The notes beneath the pieces were generated by a model. It searched no databases, had not been told where the DNA came from, and saw only the letters and a program-made list of their open reading frames with translations. From NCBI GenBank assembly GCA_036307825.1, contig JAXJWW010000105.1:1-37819 (forward strand): 37,819 bases of DNA, given 5' to 3'. This document shows positions 1 to 8,317 of this stretch, piece after piece. Numbering within the stretch: the stretch's first letter is position 1; each line of letters begins with the position of its first letter. The translations under genes were made by a program, and so were the position numbers. The DNA is from RGIG9060 sp036307825 (lineage in GTDB: Bacteria; Spirochaetota; Spirochaetia; Treponematales; Treponemataceae).

Positions 1-725
1 GTTGCAAGGTTTGAACCTAAAAGCCCAAAGTTTTCGTTGTAACCAGAACCATCAACTGATTCAGTTAGCAATTCGTCTAGACAGTAAACTTTTTTTACAC
101 CTGCTTGTTGCAAGATTTTTTTATCACGTTTTCGCTTGTGGATAGAAGCCACGATTACATTATCAGCAAATTTCAAAATTGCTTTTGGGTCATTTGCCAA
201 AATGATTTCGCAAGGACATTCACAAGTTTCTTTGTAAAATTCGATATAATCAACACCTGTGAATTGGTGAATTGTATTAGGGAAAATTTTGTGAAATTCT
301 TCAGCTGTAAAAACATCAGAATATGGATTTACACCAGAATCAAAAAGTGCGTCTTCTGAAATTAAGTGATTTCCAACTTCATCACCAGGATAAGAAAGTT
401 GAATTACAAGTTTTTTACAACCACGAGAAATTCCTTTCAAAAGCATAGAAAATCGGTTACGGCTCATGATTGGGAAAATCAAACCAACTGTTTCATCACC
501 GAATTTGCTAGAAACATCTTTTGCAATTTGGTCAGCAGTTGCGTAGTTTCCTTGAGAAATACCAACAACAGCTTCTGTAATTGCAATAACGTCTTTGTCT
601 TGCAACTCAATATTTGCTTCTTCAATACATTTTCCAACAGAATCCACAACGATAGAAGCTAAATCGTCTCCCATCTTGATAATTGGAGTTCTAACTCCTC
701 TAGAAATTGTTCCACTATATTTCAT
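1..725 (-). CDS. CofE-like F420-0:L-glutamate ligase family protein, 3' end outside window
   Basis: The minus-strand frame opens with ATG at 725 and stays open for 241 codons to the left edge, so the C-terminus is missing. The protein starts MKYSGTISRGVRTPIIKMGD and continues with a segment typical of the CofE (coenzyme F420-0:gamma-glutamyl ligase) fold: DKDVIAITEAVVGISQGNYA, then LIFPIMSRNRFSMLLKGISR and VIQLSYPGDEVGNH. CofE itself adds glutamate to F420-0, but spirochaetes are not known as F420 producers, so members here probably ligate another substrate; the exact reaction is unknown. A Shine-Dalgarno AAAGAGG lies about 6 nt upstream of the ATG, preceded by a hairpin CAGCTT-TGAA-AAGCTG at 740-755. 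Family assignment is from remembered motif resemblance only. Confidence 0.6.
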   Translation of the reverse strand, partial: MKYSGTISRGVRTPIIKMGDDLASIVVDSVGKCIEEANIELQDKDVIAITEAVVGISQGNYATADQIAKDVSSKFGDETVGLIFPIMSRNRFSMLLKGISRGCKKLVIQLSYPGDEVGNHLISEDALFDSGVNPYSDVFTAEEFHKIFPNTIHQFTGVDYIEFYKETCECPCEIILANDPKAILKFADNVIVASIHKRKRDKKILQQAGVKKVYCLDELLTESVDGSGYNENFGLLGSNLA

Positions 726-771
726 ATAAAACCTCTTTTCAGCTTTGAAAAGCTGGTAAACTATTAAGGAA

Positions 772-865
772 GGAAAACCCACTCAGAGTCCGAAGGCCGT
801 TGGTTTTCCTCCCCTAAAACCCCACCATTCCTCGGCCACGGCTTAGGGTTCCACCCTAAGAACCC
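772..865. repeat. GC-rich structured island with nested inverted repeats
   Basis: The gap 726-996 holds a GC-rich block unlike the AT-rich surroundings. It contains GGAAAACC (772-779) facing GGTTTTCC (802-809), GGCCG (795-799) facing CGGCC (833-837), and CTTAGGGT (842-849) facing ACCCTAAG (853-860) across a 3-nt loop. A competing pair GGGTTC (846-851) / GAACCC (860-865) overlaps the last hairpin, so the two cannot form together. It lies upstream of the divergent CofE-like gene (minus) and lysR (plus). It may be a dispersed repeat (REP-like) or a structured RNA; no second copy is in this window. Confidence 0.5.
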
Positions 866-915
866 AATAGATTTTCCAAAAGAATTTTTACTTCATTATA
901 TTATCAAAATACTTG

Positions 916-965
916 ATATAAGTAAAATATATATTTATTATAGTAATCATAACTTTTACTTATAT
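916..965. promoter_or_regulatory. 12-bp perfect inverted repeat upstream of lysR, candidate operator
   Basis: ATATAAGTAAAA at 916-927 is matched by its exact reverse complement TTTTACTTATAT at 954-965, with 26 bp between them, ending 31 bp before the LysR start codon. LysR-family regulators usually bind dyads near their own promoters and autoregulate. The assignment as this regulator's operator is inference from position and symmetry; AT-richness raises the chance of coincidence. Confidence 0.4.
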
Positions 966-996
966 TAAAATCAAACTGAAAAGGGGAAAATCACTT

Positions 997-1863
997 ATGA
1001 TACAAGATTTAAATCTTTTAAGAGTTTTTTATTATGTAGCCAAAACCGAACAAATCTCAAAAGCAGCAGAAATCCTAAATGTTTCACAACCAGCTATAAG
1101 TCAGCACATTAAAACTTTAGAAGGACAAGTAGGATTCAACTTATTTTCTCGTTCAAAAAAAGGCGTAAAACTCACCAACGAAGCCCAAGAAATTTTTAGT
1201 TACTGTAAAACAATTTTTGCCCAAGTAGAATCAATAAATCATACATTAGAAAACATCAGTTCTTTAGACACAGGAACTTTAAGAATTGGAGCCTCCGACA
1301 CAATTTGTAAATATTATCTTATTGATAAACTAAAAAACTTTGAGGAACTTTATCCAAAAATTCGCTACCGAGTTACAAACTGTACCACAACAGAATCATT
1401 AAATTTGCTAAAAAATAATGATGTAGATATTGCCTTTGTTCACACACCAGTTGCAAATCAACATTTTACTTTTCAGCATTGTTTAACCTTAGAAGATTTT
1501 TTTGTTTGTAGCAAAGATTTTGATTGTTCTAAAATCACTCACCTTGCAGACCTTACAAAATATCGTACTCTTTTGCTAGAAAAATCCAGCCATTCCCGAA
1601 AATTCTTAGACGCAAATCTTTTACGATACAATGTGGAACTTCGCCCAAAATTTGAACTTGCATCCCTTGACCTTCTAATTGAGTTTGCAAAAAAAAACAT
1701 GGGAATAATCTGCGTTTCAAAACAATACATCACTAAAGAACTTGAACAAAATGAACTAAAAATCATCAATTTGGAAGAAAAACTAGACCTTCGCTCAATA
1801 AGTCTAGCATTCGATAACAACACAATTTCAAAAGCCGCAAAAAGGTTTATGGAAATTATTTAG
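997..1863 (+). CDS. LysR-family transcriptional regulator
   Basis: A full-length 288-residue LysR-type regulator, the usual size. The N-terminal winged helix-turn-helix is clear: LNLLRVFYYVAKTEQISKAA, then LNVSQPAISQHIKTLEGQVG and LFSRSKKGVKLT, at about residues 5-63. The rest (about 90-288) is the periplasmic-binding-protein-like effector domain starting GTLRIGASDTICKYYL. AAAAGGGGAAAA upstream serves as the ribosome binding site. The effector and targets are unknown. It lies divergent from the CofE-like gene, with a GC-rich island between, and 32 bp before nfeD on the same strand, so either neighbour could be a target. It is presumably a cytoplasmic DNA-binding tetramer, as is usual for the family. 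Confidence 0.9.
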   Translation: MIQDLNLLRVFYYVAKTEQISKAAEILNVSQPAISQHIKTLEGQVGFNLFSRSKKGVKLTNEAQEIFSYCKTIFAQVESINHTLENISSLDTGTLRIGASDTICKYYLIDKLKNFEELYPKIRYRVTNCTTTESLNLLKNNDVDIAFVHTPVANQHFTFQHCLTLEDFFVCSKDFDCSKITHLADLTKYRTLLLEKSSHSRKFLDANLLRYNVELRPKFELASLDLLIEFAKKNMGIICVSKQYITKELEQNELKIINLEEKLDLRSISLAFDNNTISKAAKRFMEII

Positions 1864-1895
1864 ACAAATACACCTTGATATGCTACAATATCCTC

Positions 1896-2351
1896 ATGAT
1901 TGAATTAATTTTACAAAACATAAGTTGGTTTTGGTTAGCTTTAGTTGTAATCTTCACTTTGATTGAAATTTTTACAATGGGGCTAACAACTCTTTGGTTT
2001 GCACTAGGAGCAGCAATCATGATTTTTCTTGGACGATTGCCAATTCCTTTTGCAGTGCAAATTCTTATCTTCTTGATTTTGTCAACAGTTTTATTGTTTT
2101 TAACTCGACCAGTTTTAATGAAAAAACTTAAAATCGGAACTGAAAAAACAAATGCAGACAGTTTGATAGGAAAAAAAGCTCTTGTTGTAAAAGAAATCAC
2201 CGAGTTTGAAAGAGGTGAAATCAAAATCAACGGTAACTTTTGGTCAGCAAAAACAGAAAATGGATCAGCAATTTCAGAAAAATCTGAATGCGAAATCGTA
2301 AAAATCGAGGGCGTTACTGCCATCGTAAAACTTATAAATAAATCTGAATAG
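1896..2351 (+). CDS. NfeD-family membrane protein
   Basis: A 151-residue NfeD short form: two to three membrane helices (IELILQNISWFWLALVVIFT, then TMGLTTLWFALGAAIMIF and FAVQILIFLILSTVLLFLTR) followed by a C-terminal OB-fold starting at about residue 85 (LIGKKALVVKEITEF). NfeD proteins work with SPFH/stomatin partners in membrane microdomain organisation and quality control, and the SPFH gene follows 11 bp later, so the pair is an operon. The frame is open to a TTG at 1875, but the ATG at 1896 gives the canonical N-terminus of the family. No strong Shine-Dalgarno precedes it, which suggests translation coupled to the end of lysR or weak initiation. Confidence 0.85.
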   Translation: MIELILQNISWFWLALVVIFTLIEIFTMGLTTLWFALGAAIMIFLGRLPIPFAVQILIFLILSTVLLFLTRPVLMKKLKIGTEKTNADSLIGKKALVVKEITEFERGEIKINGNFWSAKTENGSAISEKSECEIVKIEGVTAIVKLINKSE

Positions 2352-2362
2352 GAAGGTAAATT

Positions 2363-3247
2363 ATGCTTTATGTAATTATTGCTTTAATTATCGTAGTTCT
2401 TTTGTTAATTGTTACAAACATCAGAATCGTACCTCAATCTCAAGCCTTCATTTTGGAACGACTTGGAGGATATCAATCAACTTGGCAAGTTGGACTTCAT
2501 GTTAAATTTCCTTTGATTGATAGAATTGCAAACAAAGTTTCTTTAAAAGAAAGAGTTTTGGATTTTAAACCTCAGCCTGTTATCACAAAAGATAATGTAA
2601 CTATGATGATTGATACAGTTATTTATTTTCAGATTACAGACCCTAAACTTTACACTTACGGTGTAGAAAGTCCAATTAGCGCAATCGAAAATCTTTCTGC
2701 AACTTCTTTACGAAATATCATCGGTGAACTTGACCTTGACGGAACTTTAACAAGCCGTGATGTTATCAATACACGAATGCGTAGCATTTTGGACGAAGCA
2801 ACTGACCCTTGGGGAATCAAAGTAAATCGTGTAGAAGTTAAAAACATCATTCCGCCAGAATCTATTCAAGAAGCAATGGAAAAACAAATGCGTGCCGAAC
2901 GAGAACGCCGAGAATCAATTCTTATTGCAGAAGGACAAAAACAATCTGCTATTCTCGTTGCTGAAGGAAAAAAAGCATCAGTTATTTTGGAAGCCGAAGG
3001 TCAAAAAGAATCTGCAATCCGAAAAGCAGAAGGTGAAGCAGAAGCAATTTTAGCTTTGCAAAAAGCAACAGCGGAAGGTCTTGCAATGTTAAAAGCAGTT
3101 GGAATGGACGAATCTGTTTTAAAACTTCGTGGATTAGAAGCTTTTGAAAAAGTTGCAAACGGACAAGCAACAAAAATCATTATTCCTTCAAACTTACAAG
3201 ATATGAGTGGACTTGTAACTTCAATTTCTGAATTAGCAAAAAAATAA
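2363..3247 (+). CDS. qmcA: SPFH/stomatin-like (band 7) membrane protease-associated protein, QmcA type
   Basis: This 294-residue protein has a single N-terminal membrane helix (MLYVIIALIIVVLLLIVTNI) and a band 7 domain (RIVPQSQAFILERLGGYQST through the GIKVNRVEVKNIIPPESIQE stretch, residues about 22-170). A long alanine/glutamate-rich coiled coil follows (about 171-250), with four repeats of the pattern AEGxxxSAI/L, and then a short C-terminus. Such proteins oligomerise in large membrane rings and recruit or restrain membrane proteases; NfeD is the usual partner and is encoded just upstream. The GGAAGG Shine-Dalgarno is well placed before ATG 2363. The gene ends only 2 bp from the stop of the converging CHR gene, with no terminator in between. 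Confidence 0.88.
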   Translation: MLYVIIALIIVVLLLIVTNIRIVPQSQAFILERLGGYQSTWQVGLHVKFPLIDRIANKVSLKERVLDFKPQPVITKDNVTMMIDTVIYFQITDPKLYTYGVESPISAIENLSATSLRNIIGELDLDGTLTSRDVINTRMRSILDEATDPWGIKVNRVEVKNIIPPESIQEAMEKQMRAERERRESILIAEGQKQSAILVAEGKKASVILEAEGQKESAIRKAEGEAEAILALQKATAEGLAMLKAVGMDESVLKLRGLEAFEKVANGQATKIIIPSNLQDMSGLVTSISELAKK

Positions 3248-3249
3248 TT

Positions 3250-3810
3250 TTATAGAAAGATTATTCCAAAAACCGCACCTAATACAATTATGAGTACCGG
3301 GTGTGGTTTTATTTTTATCATCACAAAAACAGCTAATAAATAAAAAATCACACTAGGCAAATAAAATAATGAAGTCCAATTTCCAGTTGCATTAAAGGCA
3401 TCAAAATTCAACATTGAAAGTTTAAATACATTCCAAGCAGCAACTCCAATTAAACCTGCAATAACAGGACGAATTCCTTTAAATGCGGCTTTTACCAAAG
3501 GTTTATCTTGTACTCGCCCAAAAAATGAAGCGATAAGAATTATGCAAATTAAAGATGGTAAAACAGTTCCTAAAGTTGTGATAATTCCACCCCAAACCCC
3601 ATGCAGTTCACAGCCAATGTAAGTTGCCATATTTATACCGATTGGACCTGGCGTACTTTCGGAAATTGCAACCATATTAAAAAATTTTTCTGGGCTAATA
3701 ATTCCTTTGTCAACTAATACTTCTTGCATCAAAGTAATTGCAACTTGCCCACCACCAATTGTGAATAATCCAATATAAAAAAATACCCAAAACAAAGAAA
3801 ACAAACTCAT
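3250..3810 (-). CDS. Chromate transporter (CHR) family protein, second of a half-size pair
   Basis: A 186-residue single-domain CHR protein. The signature is present: FFYIGLFTIGGGQVAITLMQ, then the STPGPIGINMATYIGCELHG segment, followed by about four more hydrophobic helices. Short CHR proteins come as two neighbouring genes whose products pair with antiparallel topology; the upstream partner overlaps this start by 4 bp (ATGA), so translation is coupled. CHR proteins are named for chromate export, but in many anaerobes the real anion substrate has not been determined, so specificity is not claimed. The stop lies 2 bp from the end of the converging SPFH gene. Confidence 0.85.
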   Translation of the reverse strand: MSLFSLFWVFFYIGLFTIGGGQVAITLMQEVLVDKGIISPEKFFNMVAISESTPGPIGINMATYIGCELHGVWGGIITTLGTVLPSLICIILIASFFGRVQDKPLVKAAFKGIRPVIAGLIGVAAWNVFKLSMLNFDAFNATGNWTSLFYLPSVIFYLLAVFVMIKIKPHPVLIIVLGAVFGIIFL

Positions 3811-4415
3811 TTTTCATTTTCCTTTATTTTCATAGATTTTGAAGAAGAAATTACATATGTTATGATTCCAAAAATTGCTCCTCCAATAATAACAATTGGA
3901 GAAGGAAGTTTAAAAAAAACAAGAAGCACAAAAGAAATCACAACTAAAATAAATCCGATTATTTTATTCCAATATTTTGTTGCACCTTTTATGAATTTCC
4001 ATAAAATACTTGTTAAAAGAGCCGCAACTGCAACATTTATTCCCTTTAATGCTTTTTGAACCCAAATAATTTCTGAAAAAGTTTCTAAAAAAAATGCAAT
4101 TACAGTAATAATTATTACAGAAGGCGAAACAACTCCAGCGGTTGCTACAATTCCACCTAAAATTCCTTGTTTATTAAAACCGATAAAGGTTGCAACATTT
4201 ACAGCAATAATTCCAGGAGTAACTTGTCCAATTGCATAATAATCCATTAAATCTTCTTTAGTTGTCCATTTGAGTTTATCAATCAAAGTTCTTTCCAAAA
4301 TTGGAAGCATCGCTAAACCGCCACCAAAAGTTACCGCACCTATTTTGAAAAAAGTAAAATACAACTGCCATAGTTCAAGTAATTTTTCTTTTAACGAAAT
4401 TTTATCAGTTTTCAT
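3807..4415 (-). CDS. Chromate transporter (CHR) family protein, first of a half-size pair
   Basis: A membrane protein of 202 residues with the CHR signature: FFKIGAVTFGGGLAMLPILE, then YYAIGQVTPGIIAVNVATFI and a run of hydrophobic helices to the C-terminus. It forms the expected heterodimer partner of the overlapping downstream CHR protein. The ATG at 4415 is chosen; a longer frame begins with TTG at 4442, but its extra residues (INLYTLQC) do not look like family sequence. Neither start has a strong Shine-Dalgarno. It is divergent from leuS and the intergenic space holds the leuS promoter. The transported anion is unknown. Confidence 0.85.
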   Translation of the reverse strand: MKTDKISLKEKLLELWQLYFTFFKIGAVTFGGGLAMLPILERTLIDKLKWTTKEDLMDYYAIGQVTPGIIAVNVATFIGFNKQGILGGIVATAGVVSPSVIIITVIAFFLETFSEIIWVQKALKGINVAVAALLTSILWKFIKGATKYWNKIIGFILVVISFVLLVFFKLPSPIVIIGGAIFGIITYVISSSKSMKIKENEK

Positions 4416-4465
4416 ACATTGTAAAGTATACAGATTTATCAATTTTTTATCTATATTTTTATCTA

Positions 4466-4494
4466 TTGCCCGTTACAATAGAATTTGATATAAT
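4466..4494 (+). promoter_or_regulatory. leuS promoter (-35 TTGCCC, extended -10 TGATATAAT)
   Basis: TTGCCC at 4466-4471 and TATAAT at 4489-4494 are separated by 17 bp, and a TGn extended -10 (4486-4488) precedes the perfect -10. It lies 71 bp before the LeuRS start codon. This is a good housekeeping sigma-70 match read directly from the sequence; the start site itself is not mapped. Confidence 0.7.
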
Positions 4495-4565
4495 AGTAGA
4501 AACTTTAAAGATTTTCTTTACAAGCAAATCAAATATCAAAACTTTATATTAAGTAGGTTGAAAAT

Positions 4566-7091
4566 ATGGCAAAATATCCTTTTGAAACCATTGAACCAAA
4601 ATGGCAAAAATATTGGGATGACAACAAAACTTTTAAAGTAACTGAAGATGCAAAATTCCCAAAAGAAAAAAGACGATATGTTTTAGATATGTTCCCATAT
4701 CCATCAGGAGCAGGACTTCATGTAGGTCATCCAGAAGGATATACAGCAACAGACATTTATTGTCGTTATCTTCGCATGAACGGATACAATGTTCTTCACC
4801 CAATGGGATATGACTCTTTCGGACTTCCTGCAGAAAACTACGCTATTAAAACAGGAACTCATCCATCTATCACAACAAACGCAAATATTGCAAACTTTAC
4901 TCGTCAAATTAAATCTCTAGGATTTTCTTACGACTGGGATAGATGTGTTTCAACTTGTGAAAGTGATTATTACAAATGGACACAATGGATTTTCTTAAAA
5001 TTATACGAAAAAGGTTTAGCCTACGAAGCTGAAACTCCAATCAACTGGTGTCCAAGCTGTTTAACAGGTCTTGCAAACGAAGAAGTAAAAGAAGGAAAAT
5101 GTGAACGCTGTGGCGAAACTGTAACTCACAAAACAATTCGACAATGGATTCTAAAAATCACAGAATACGCAGATAGATTACTTGAAGACTTAGATGGTCT
5201 TGACTGGCCAGAAAGCGTAAAAGCTATGCAAAAAAACTGGATTGGAAAATCTGAAGGTGCCGAAGTTACTTTTACAATCGCAGATAAAGAGGGAAAAGCA
5301 ACTGATGACACTTTAACAGTTTACACAACTCGCTGTGATACACTTTTTGGTGCAACATACATGGTAATTGCTCCAGAACACCGCCTTGTTTCAAAACTTA
5401 CAACAGCAGAACAAAAAGATGCTGTAGAAAAATACATTGAAGAAGCTGCAAAAAAATCTGACCTAGAACGCACAGACCTTGCAAAAGACAAAACTGGTGT
5501 TTTCTCTGGAAGTTATGCTATCAATCCTGTAAACGGAAAATTAATTCCTATTTGGATTGCAGACTATGTATTGATTTCTTACGGAACTGGTGCAATTATG
5601 GCTGTTCCTGCCCACGACGACAGAGACTGGGAATTTGCTAAAAAATTCAATCTTCCTATTATCGAAGTTCTAAAATCAGAAGTTGATGTACAAGAACAAG
5701 CTTGGACAGAAGACGGAATCCATGTAAACAGCGAATTTTTAGACGGATTAAACAAAGCAGACGCAATCGCAAAAATGCTAGAATGGCTTTCTGATAAAGG
5801 TTGTGGAAAAAAAGCTATCAACTATAAACTTCGCGACTGGATTTACAGCCGCCAAAGATACTGGGGAGAACCAATTCCTCTAGTTCATTGTGAAAAATGT
5901 GGATGCGTTCCAGTTCCAGAAAAAGACTTACCTGTAAAACTTCCAGATGTAAAATCATACCAACCAACAGGAACTGGCGAAAGTCCACTTGCTGCAATCG
6001 ACGAATGGGTAAACTGTACTTGTCCAAAATGTGGCGGAAAAGCAAAACGCGAAACTAACACAATGCCTCAATGGGGTGGTTCTTGCTGGTACTACTTGCG
6101 CTACCTTGACGCAGTAAATCCAAATGAATTTGCCTCAAAAGAAGCAATCGAATATTGGATGCCAGTTGATTTATATGTTGGTGGAGCTGAACACGCTGTT
6201 CTTCACTTATTGTATGCTCGTTTCTGGCACAAAGTTCTTTACGATTTAGGATTAGTAAACTCAAAAGAACCATTCCAACGACTTGTAAACCAAGGTTTGA
6301 TTACTTCATTTGCATATCAAAGAAAAAACAAAACTCTCGTTCCAACTGATGAAGTTGAAGAAAGAGATGGAAAATATTTTGAAAAGGCAACTGGAAAAGA
6401 ACTTGAAAGCGTAATCGCAAAAATGTCTAAATCTCTAAAAAATGTTATCAACCCTGATGATGTTATCAAAGAATACGGTGCAGATAGCGTTCGTATGTAC
6501 GAAATGTTCATGGGACCACTTGAAATTTCTAAACCATGGAGTACACAAGGCTTAATTGGTGTAAACCGTTTCTTAGAAAAAGTTTGGGCAGTTTCTGAAA
6601 AACCTCTCGTTGACGAAGAACCTTCAAACGAAATCAGAAAGATTTTGCACAAAACTATCAAAAAGGTAACAGAAGATACAGATTCACTAAACTTTAACAC
6701 AGCTATTAGTGCAATGATGATTTTTATTAATGATGTTTCTAAATTAGATAAAGTTCCACGCAGTTTATGGACAGATTTTGTAAAATTGATTTCTGTTTAC
6801 GCACCTCACCTTGGGGAAGAACTCTGGGAAAAACTTGGAAACAATAACACAATCGCTTACGAATCTTGGCCACAATACAACGAAGAATTTTGTAAAGATA
6901 GCGAATGTACAATTATGGTTTCTATCAACGGAAAAATGCGAGATAAATTTACCGCTCCAATTAACACATCTAAGGAAGAACTTGAGAAAACAGCTCTTGC
7001 AACAGAAGGTGCCATTAAATTTATGGAAGGAAAAACTCCTGTAAAAGTAATCGTTGTACCAAACAAATTAGTAAATATCGTTATTAAATAA
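4566..7091 (+). CDS. leuS: Leucyl-tRNA synthetase
   Basis: This class Ia aminoacyl-tRNA synthetase of 841 residues (E. coli LeuRS is about 860) charges tRNA-Leu with leucine in the cytoplasm. The HIGH motif is H52-V-G-H55 within FPYPSGAGLHVGHPEGYTAT and the KMSKS loop is K619-M-S-K-S623. Between them are a zinc-ribbon-like segment (WCPSC and CERCG, about residues 158-176), the CP1 editing domain with TTRCDTLFGATYMV and the AHDDRDWEFA segment, and a second cysteine cluster (CEKCG and CPKCG). The tail after about 670 is the anticodon-binding and C-terminal domain. It is monocistronic, with its own promoter and a strong terminator just after the stop. Confidence 0.98.
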   Translation: MAKYPFETIEPKWQKYWDDNKTFKVTEDAKFPKEKRRYVLDMFPYPSGAGLHVGHPEGYTATDIYCRYLRMNGYNVLHPMGYDSFGLPAENYAIKTGTHPSITTNANIANFTRQIKSLGFSYDWDRCVSTCESDYYKWTQWIFLKLYEKGLAYEAETPINWCPSCLTGLANEEVKEGKCERCGETVTHKTIRQWILKITEYADRLLEDLDGLDWPESVKAMQKNWIGKSEGAEVTFTIADKEGKATDDTLTVYTTRCDTLFGATYMVIAPEHRLVSKLTTAEQKDAVEKYIEEAAKKSDLERTDLAKDKTGVFSGSYAINPVNGKLIPIWIADYVLISYGTGAIMAVPAHDDRDWEFAKKFNLPIIEVLKSEVDVQEQAWTEDGIHVNSEFLDGLNKADAIAKMLEWLSDKGCGKKAINYKLRDWIYSRQRYWGEPIPLVHCEKCGCVPVPEKDLPVKLPDVKSYQPTGTGESPLAAIDEWVNCTCPKCGGKAKRETNTMPQWGGSCWYYLRYLDAVNPNEFASKEAIEYWMPVDLYVGGAEHAVLHLLYARFWHKVLYDLGLVNSKEPFQRLVNQGLITSFAYQRKNKTLVPTDEVEERDGKYFEKATGKELESVIAKMSKSLKNVINPDDVIKEYGADSVRMYEMFMGPLEISKPWSTQGLIGVNRFLEKVWAVSEKPLVDEEPSNEIRKILHKTIKKVTEDTDSLNFNTAISAMMIFINDVSKLDKVPRSLWTDFVKLISVYAPHLGEELWEKLGNNNTIAYESWPQYNEEFCKDSECTIMVSINGKMRDKFTAPINTSKEELEKTALATEGAIKFMEGKTPVKVIVVPNKLVNIVIK

Positions 7092-7108
7092 TGATGCTTT
7101 AAAAATTG

Positions 7109-7150
7109 AAAAGGCTTGTCTTAAAAAATTCAAAAGACAAGCCTTTTTTT
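7109..7150. terminator. Bidirectional rho-independent terminator between leuS and the VanY-like gene
   Basis: AAAAGGCTTGTCTT (7109-7122) pairs perfectly with AAGACAAGCCTTTT (7134-7147) over a loop of 11 nt. The T run at the right end serves leuS; the A run on the left gives a U tract for the converging minus-strand operon. Confidence 0.92.
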
Positions 7151-7167
7151 ATGTAAAAAAATTTTTA

Positions 7168-7977
7168 TTAAAGTTGTTGCCAGTTATAAATAAATTCCAT
7201 CATATATTGTTGTACATTCTTAAACCATTTTTCTTGAAATGCACAAGCAGGAATTCCAATATAACGATAATGCCAACATTCCCAACGATAACCTGTTACA
7301 CTTTCATATCCTTGAGGAAAAGACAAAGACCAACCGTATTTCATGGCATTTGCTTCTAACCATTTTCCTGCCTTTGTTTCTGCAAAATCATCTGTAATTG
7401 AACCAAAATCTACAGCAGTACCAAGTTGATGTTGACTTGTTCCAGGTTTAGCTGATTCTCTATCTGCCGCAGCCTGACCCATTTGCTTTACATTTCGTTC
7501 GTAAATCATTTTTTGGTAATCGTAAGACCTAAAAGTAGAACTTACAACCAAATTGATTCCGTCCTGTTTTGCACCTTCGCCCATTATCCGTAAAGATTTT
7601 TCTGCTGGAGTTCGTAATGATAAATCGTTTCTATAAAAAACATAAGAATCGTTTTTTTCTAAAGGCAAAACATCACTAGGTTTAAAATCTCTATCTAAAA
7701 AATGAGCTTTGTCTGCAAGAATAAACAAATCTTCTGTATTATTTTGTAAAACATAATTCAAATCCATCAAAAATGCTTCTTTGTTTTGCAAAATGAAATC
7801 AGCAATTTCTGGTGCTTCACCTAAAATATTTGTAAAAGGAAATTTTCCATCAGCAAAAAGTGATTCCAATTTCTTTTCTTCTTCTGTTTTACAAGATGCA
7901 GACAAAGTAACCATCAAAAACATCAATACCAAAACAAGTTTTGAAGTAAAATGAGAAAATTGTCTTTTAAAAGTCAT
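7168..7977 (-). CDS. VanY-like D-alanyl-D-alanine carboxypeptidase lipoprotein (peptidase M15B)
   Basis: A 269-residue predicted lipoprotein with signal peptide TSKLVLVLMFLMVTLSASC; the lipobox is LSAS-C29. The C-terminal half is an M15B zinc peptidase: the first zinc motif is SQHQLGTAVDFGS (SxHxxGxAxD) and the second is the ECWHYRYIG segment (family norm E-W-W-H). Such enzymes trim the terminal D-Ala from peptidoglycan stem peptides. The N-terminal region (about 30-105) is not recognised. It is the last gene of the PP2C-PP2C-STAS operon; GGAAG within the end of the STAS gene is spaced for ATG 7977, which begins one base after the STAS stop. A TTG at 7986 would overlap instead and is less likely. 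Confidence 0.85.
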   Translation of the reverse strand: MTFKRQFSHFTSKLVLVLMFLMVTLSASCKTEEEKKLESLFADGKFPFTNILGEAPEIADFILQNKEAFLMDLNYVLQNNTEDLFILADKAHFLDRDFKPSDVLPLEKNDSYVFYRNDLSLRTPAEKSLRIMGEGAKQDGINLVVSSTFRSYDYQKMIYERNVKQMGQAAADRESAKPGTSQHQLGTAVDFGSITDDFAETKAGKWLEANAMKYGWSLSFPQGYESVTGYRWECWHYRYIGIPACAFQEKWFKNVQQYMMEFIYNWQQL

Positions 7978-7978
7978 G

Positions 7979-8308
7979 CTATACAACTTCCGTTACAGAC
8001 TGAATAACTGGGAACATATCCAGAAATCCAGTGGATTCAATTGCTTTTCGTGCTGCACTCGAAGGACGCATAATATAAACTTTGTAGTTATGTTCTTCAG
8101 CATCATTGTAAGCAGCTAAGATAACACCGATTCCGGAAGAATCAATCTTGTTTGTTTCTGATAAATCCAAAACAAGATTTGTGTTTTTTACTAAAGCATA
8201 AACCTTAGTTTGAAAGTCTGTAAATGTATATGAGTTTATAGTACCAGCTACTTCAAGAAGAACATAGTTAGCACCTTTTTTTTCAACTAGTGTGACCTGA
8301 TCCATCAA
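7979..8308 (-). CDS. STAS-domain anti-sigma factor antagonist (SpoIIAA/RsbV-like)
   Basis: A 109-residue single STAS domain. The strand TNLVLDLSETNKIDSSGIGV carries the family phosphorylation site, serine in DSSG at about residue 60, followed by ILAAYNDAEEHNYKVYIMRP. In partner switching, the unphosphorylated form binds an RsbW/SpoIIAB kinase and frees its target; PP2C phosphatases such as the two encoded just upstream remove the phosphate. The start is 9 bp after the stop of the second phosphatase gene. No RsbW-type kinase gene is in the window, so the cognate kinase must lie elsewhere. Confidence 0.9.
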   Translation of the reverse strand: MMDQVTLVEKKGANYVLLEVAGTINSYTFTDFQTKVYALVKNTNLVLDLSETNKIDSSGIGVILAAYNDAEEHNYKVYIMRPSSAARKAIESTGFLDMFPVIQSVTEVV

Positions 8309-8317
8309 TTTCCTCCA

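Noticed and set aside
105..662. Plus-strand open frames inside the CofE-like gene
   Set aside because: They are antisense to a clear protein-like frame, lack family resemblance and have no ribosome binding sites.
4416..4442. TTG start for the first CHR gene
   Set aside because: The added residues do not match the family and no ribosome binding site precedes the TTG; ATG 4415 preferred.
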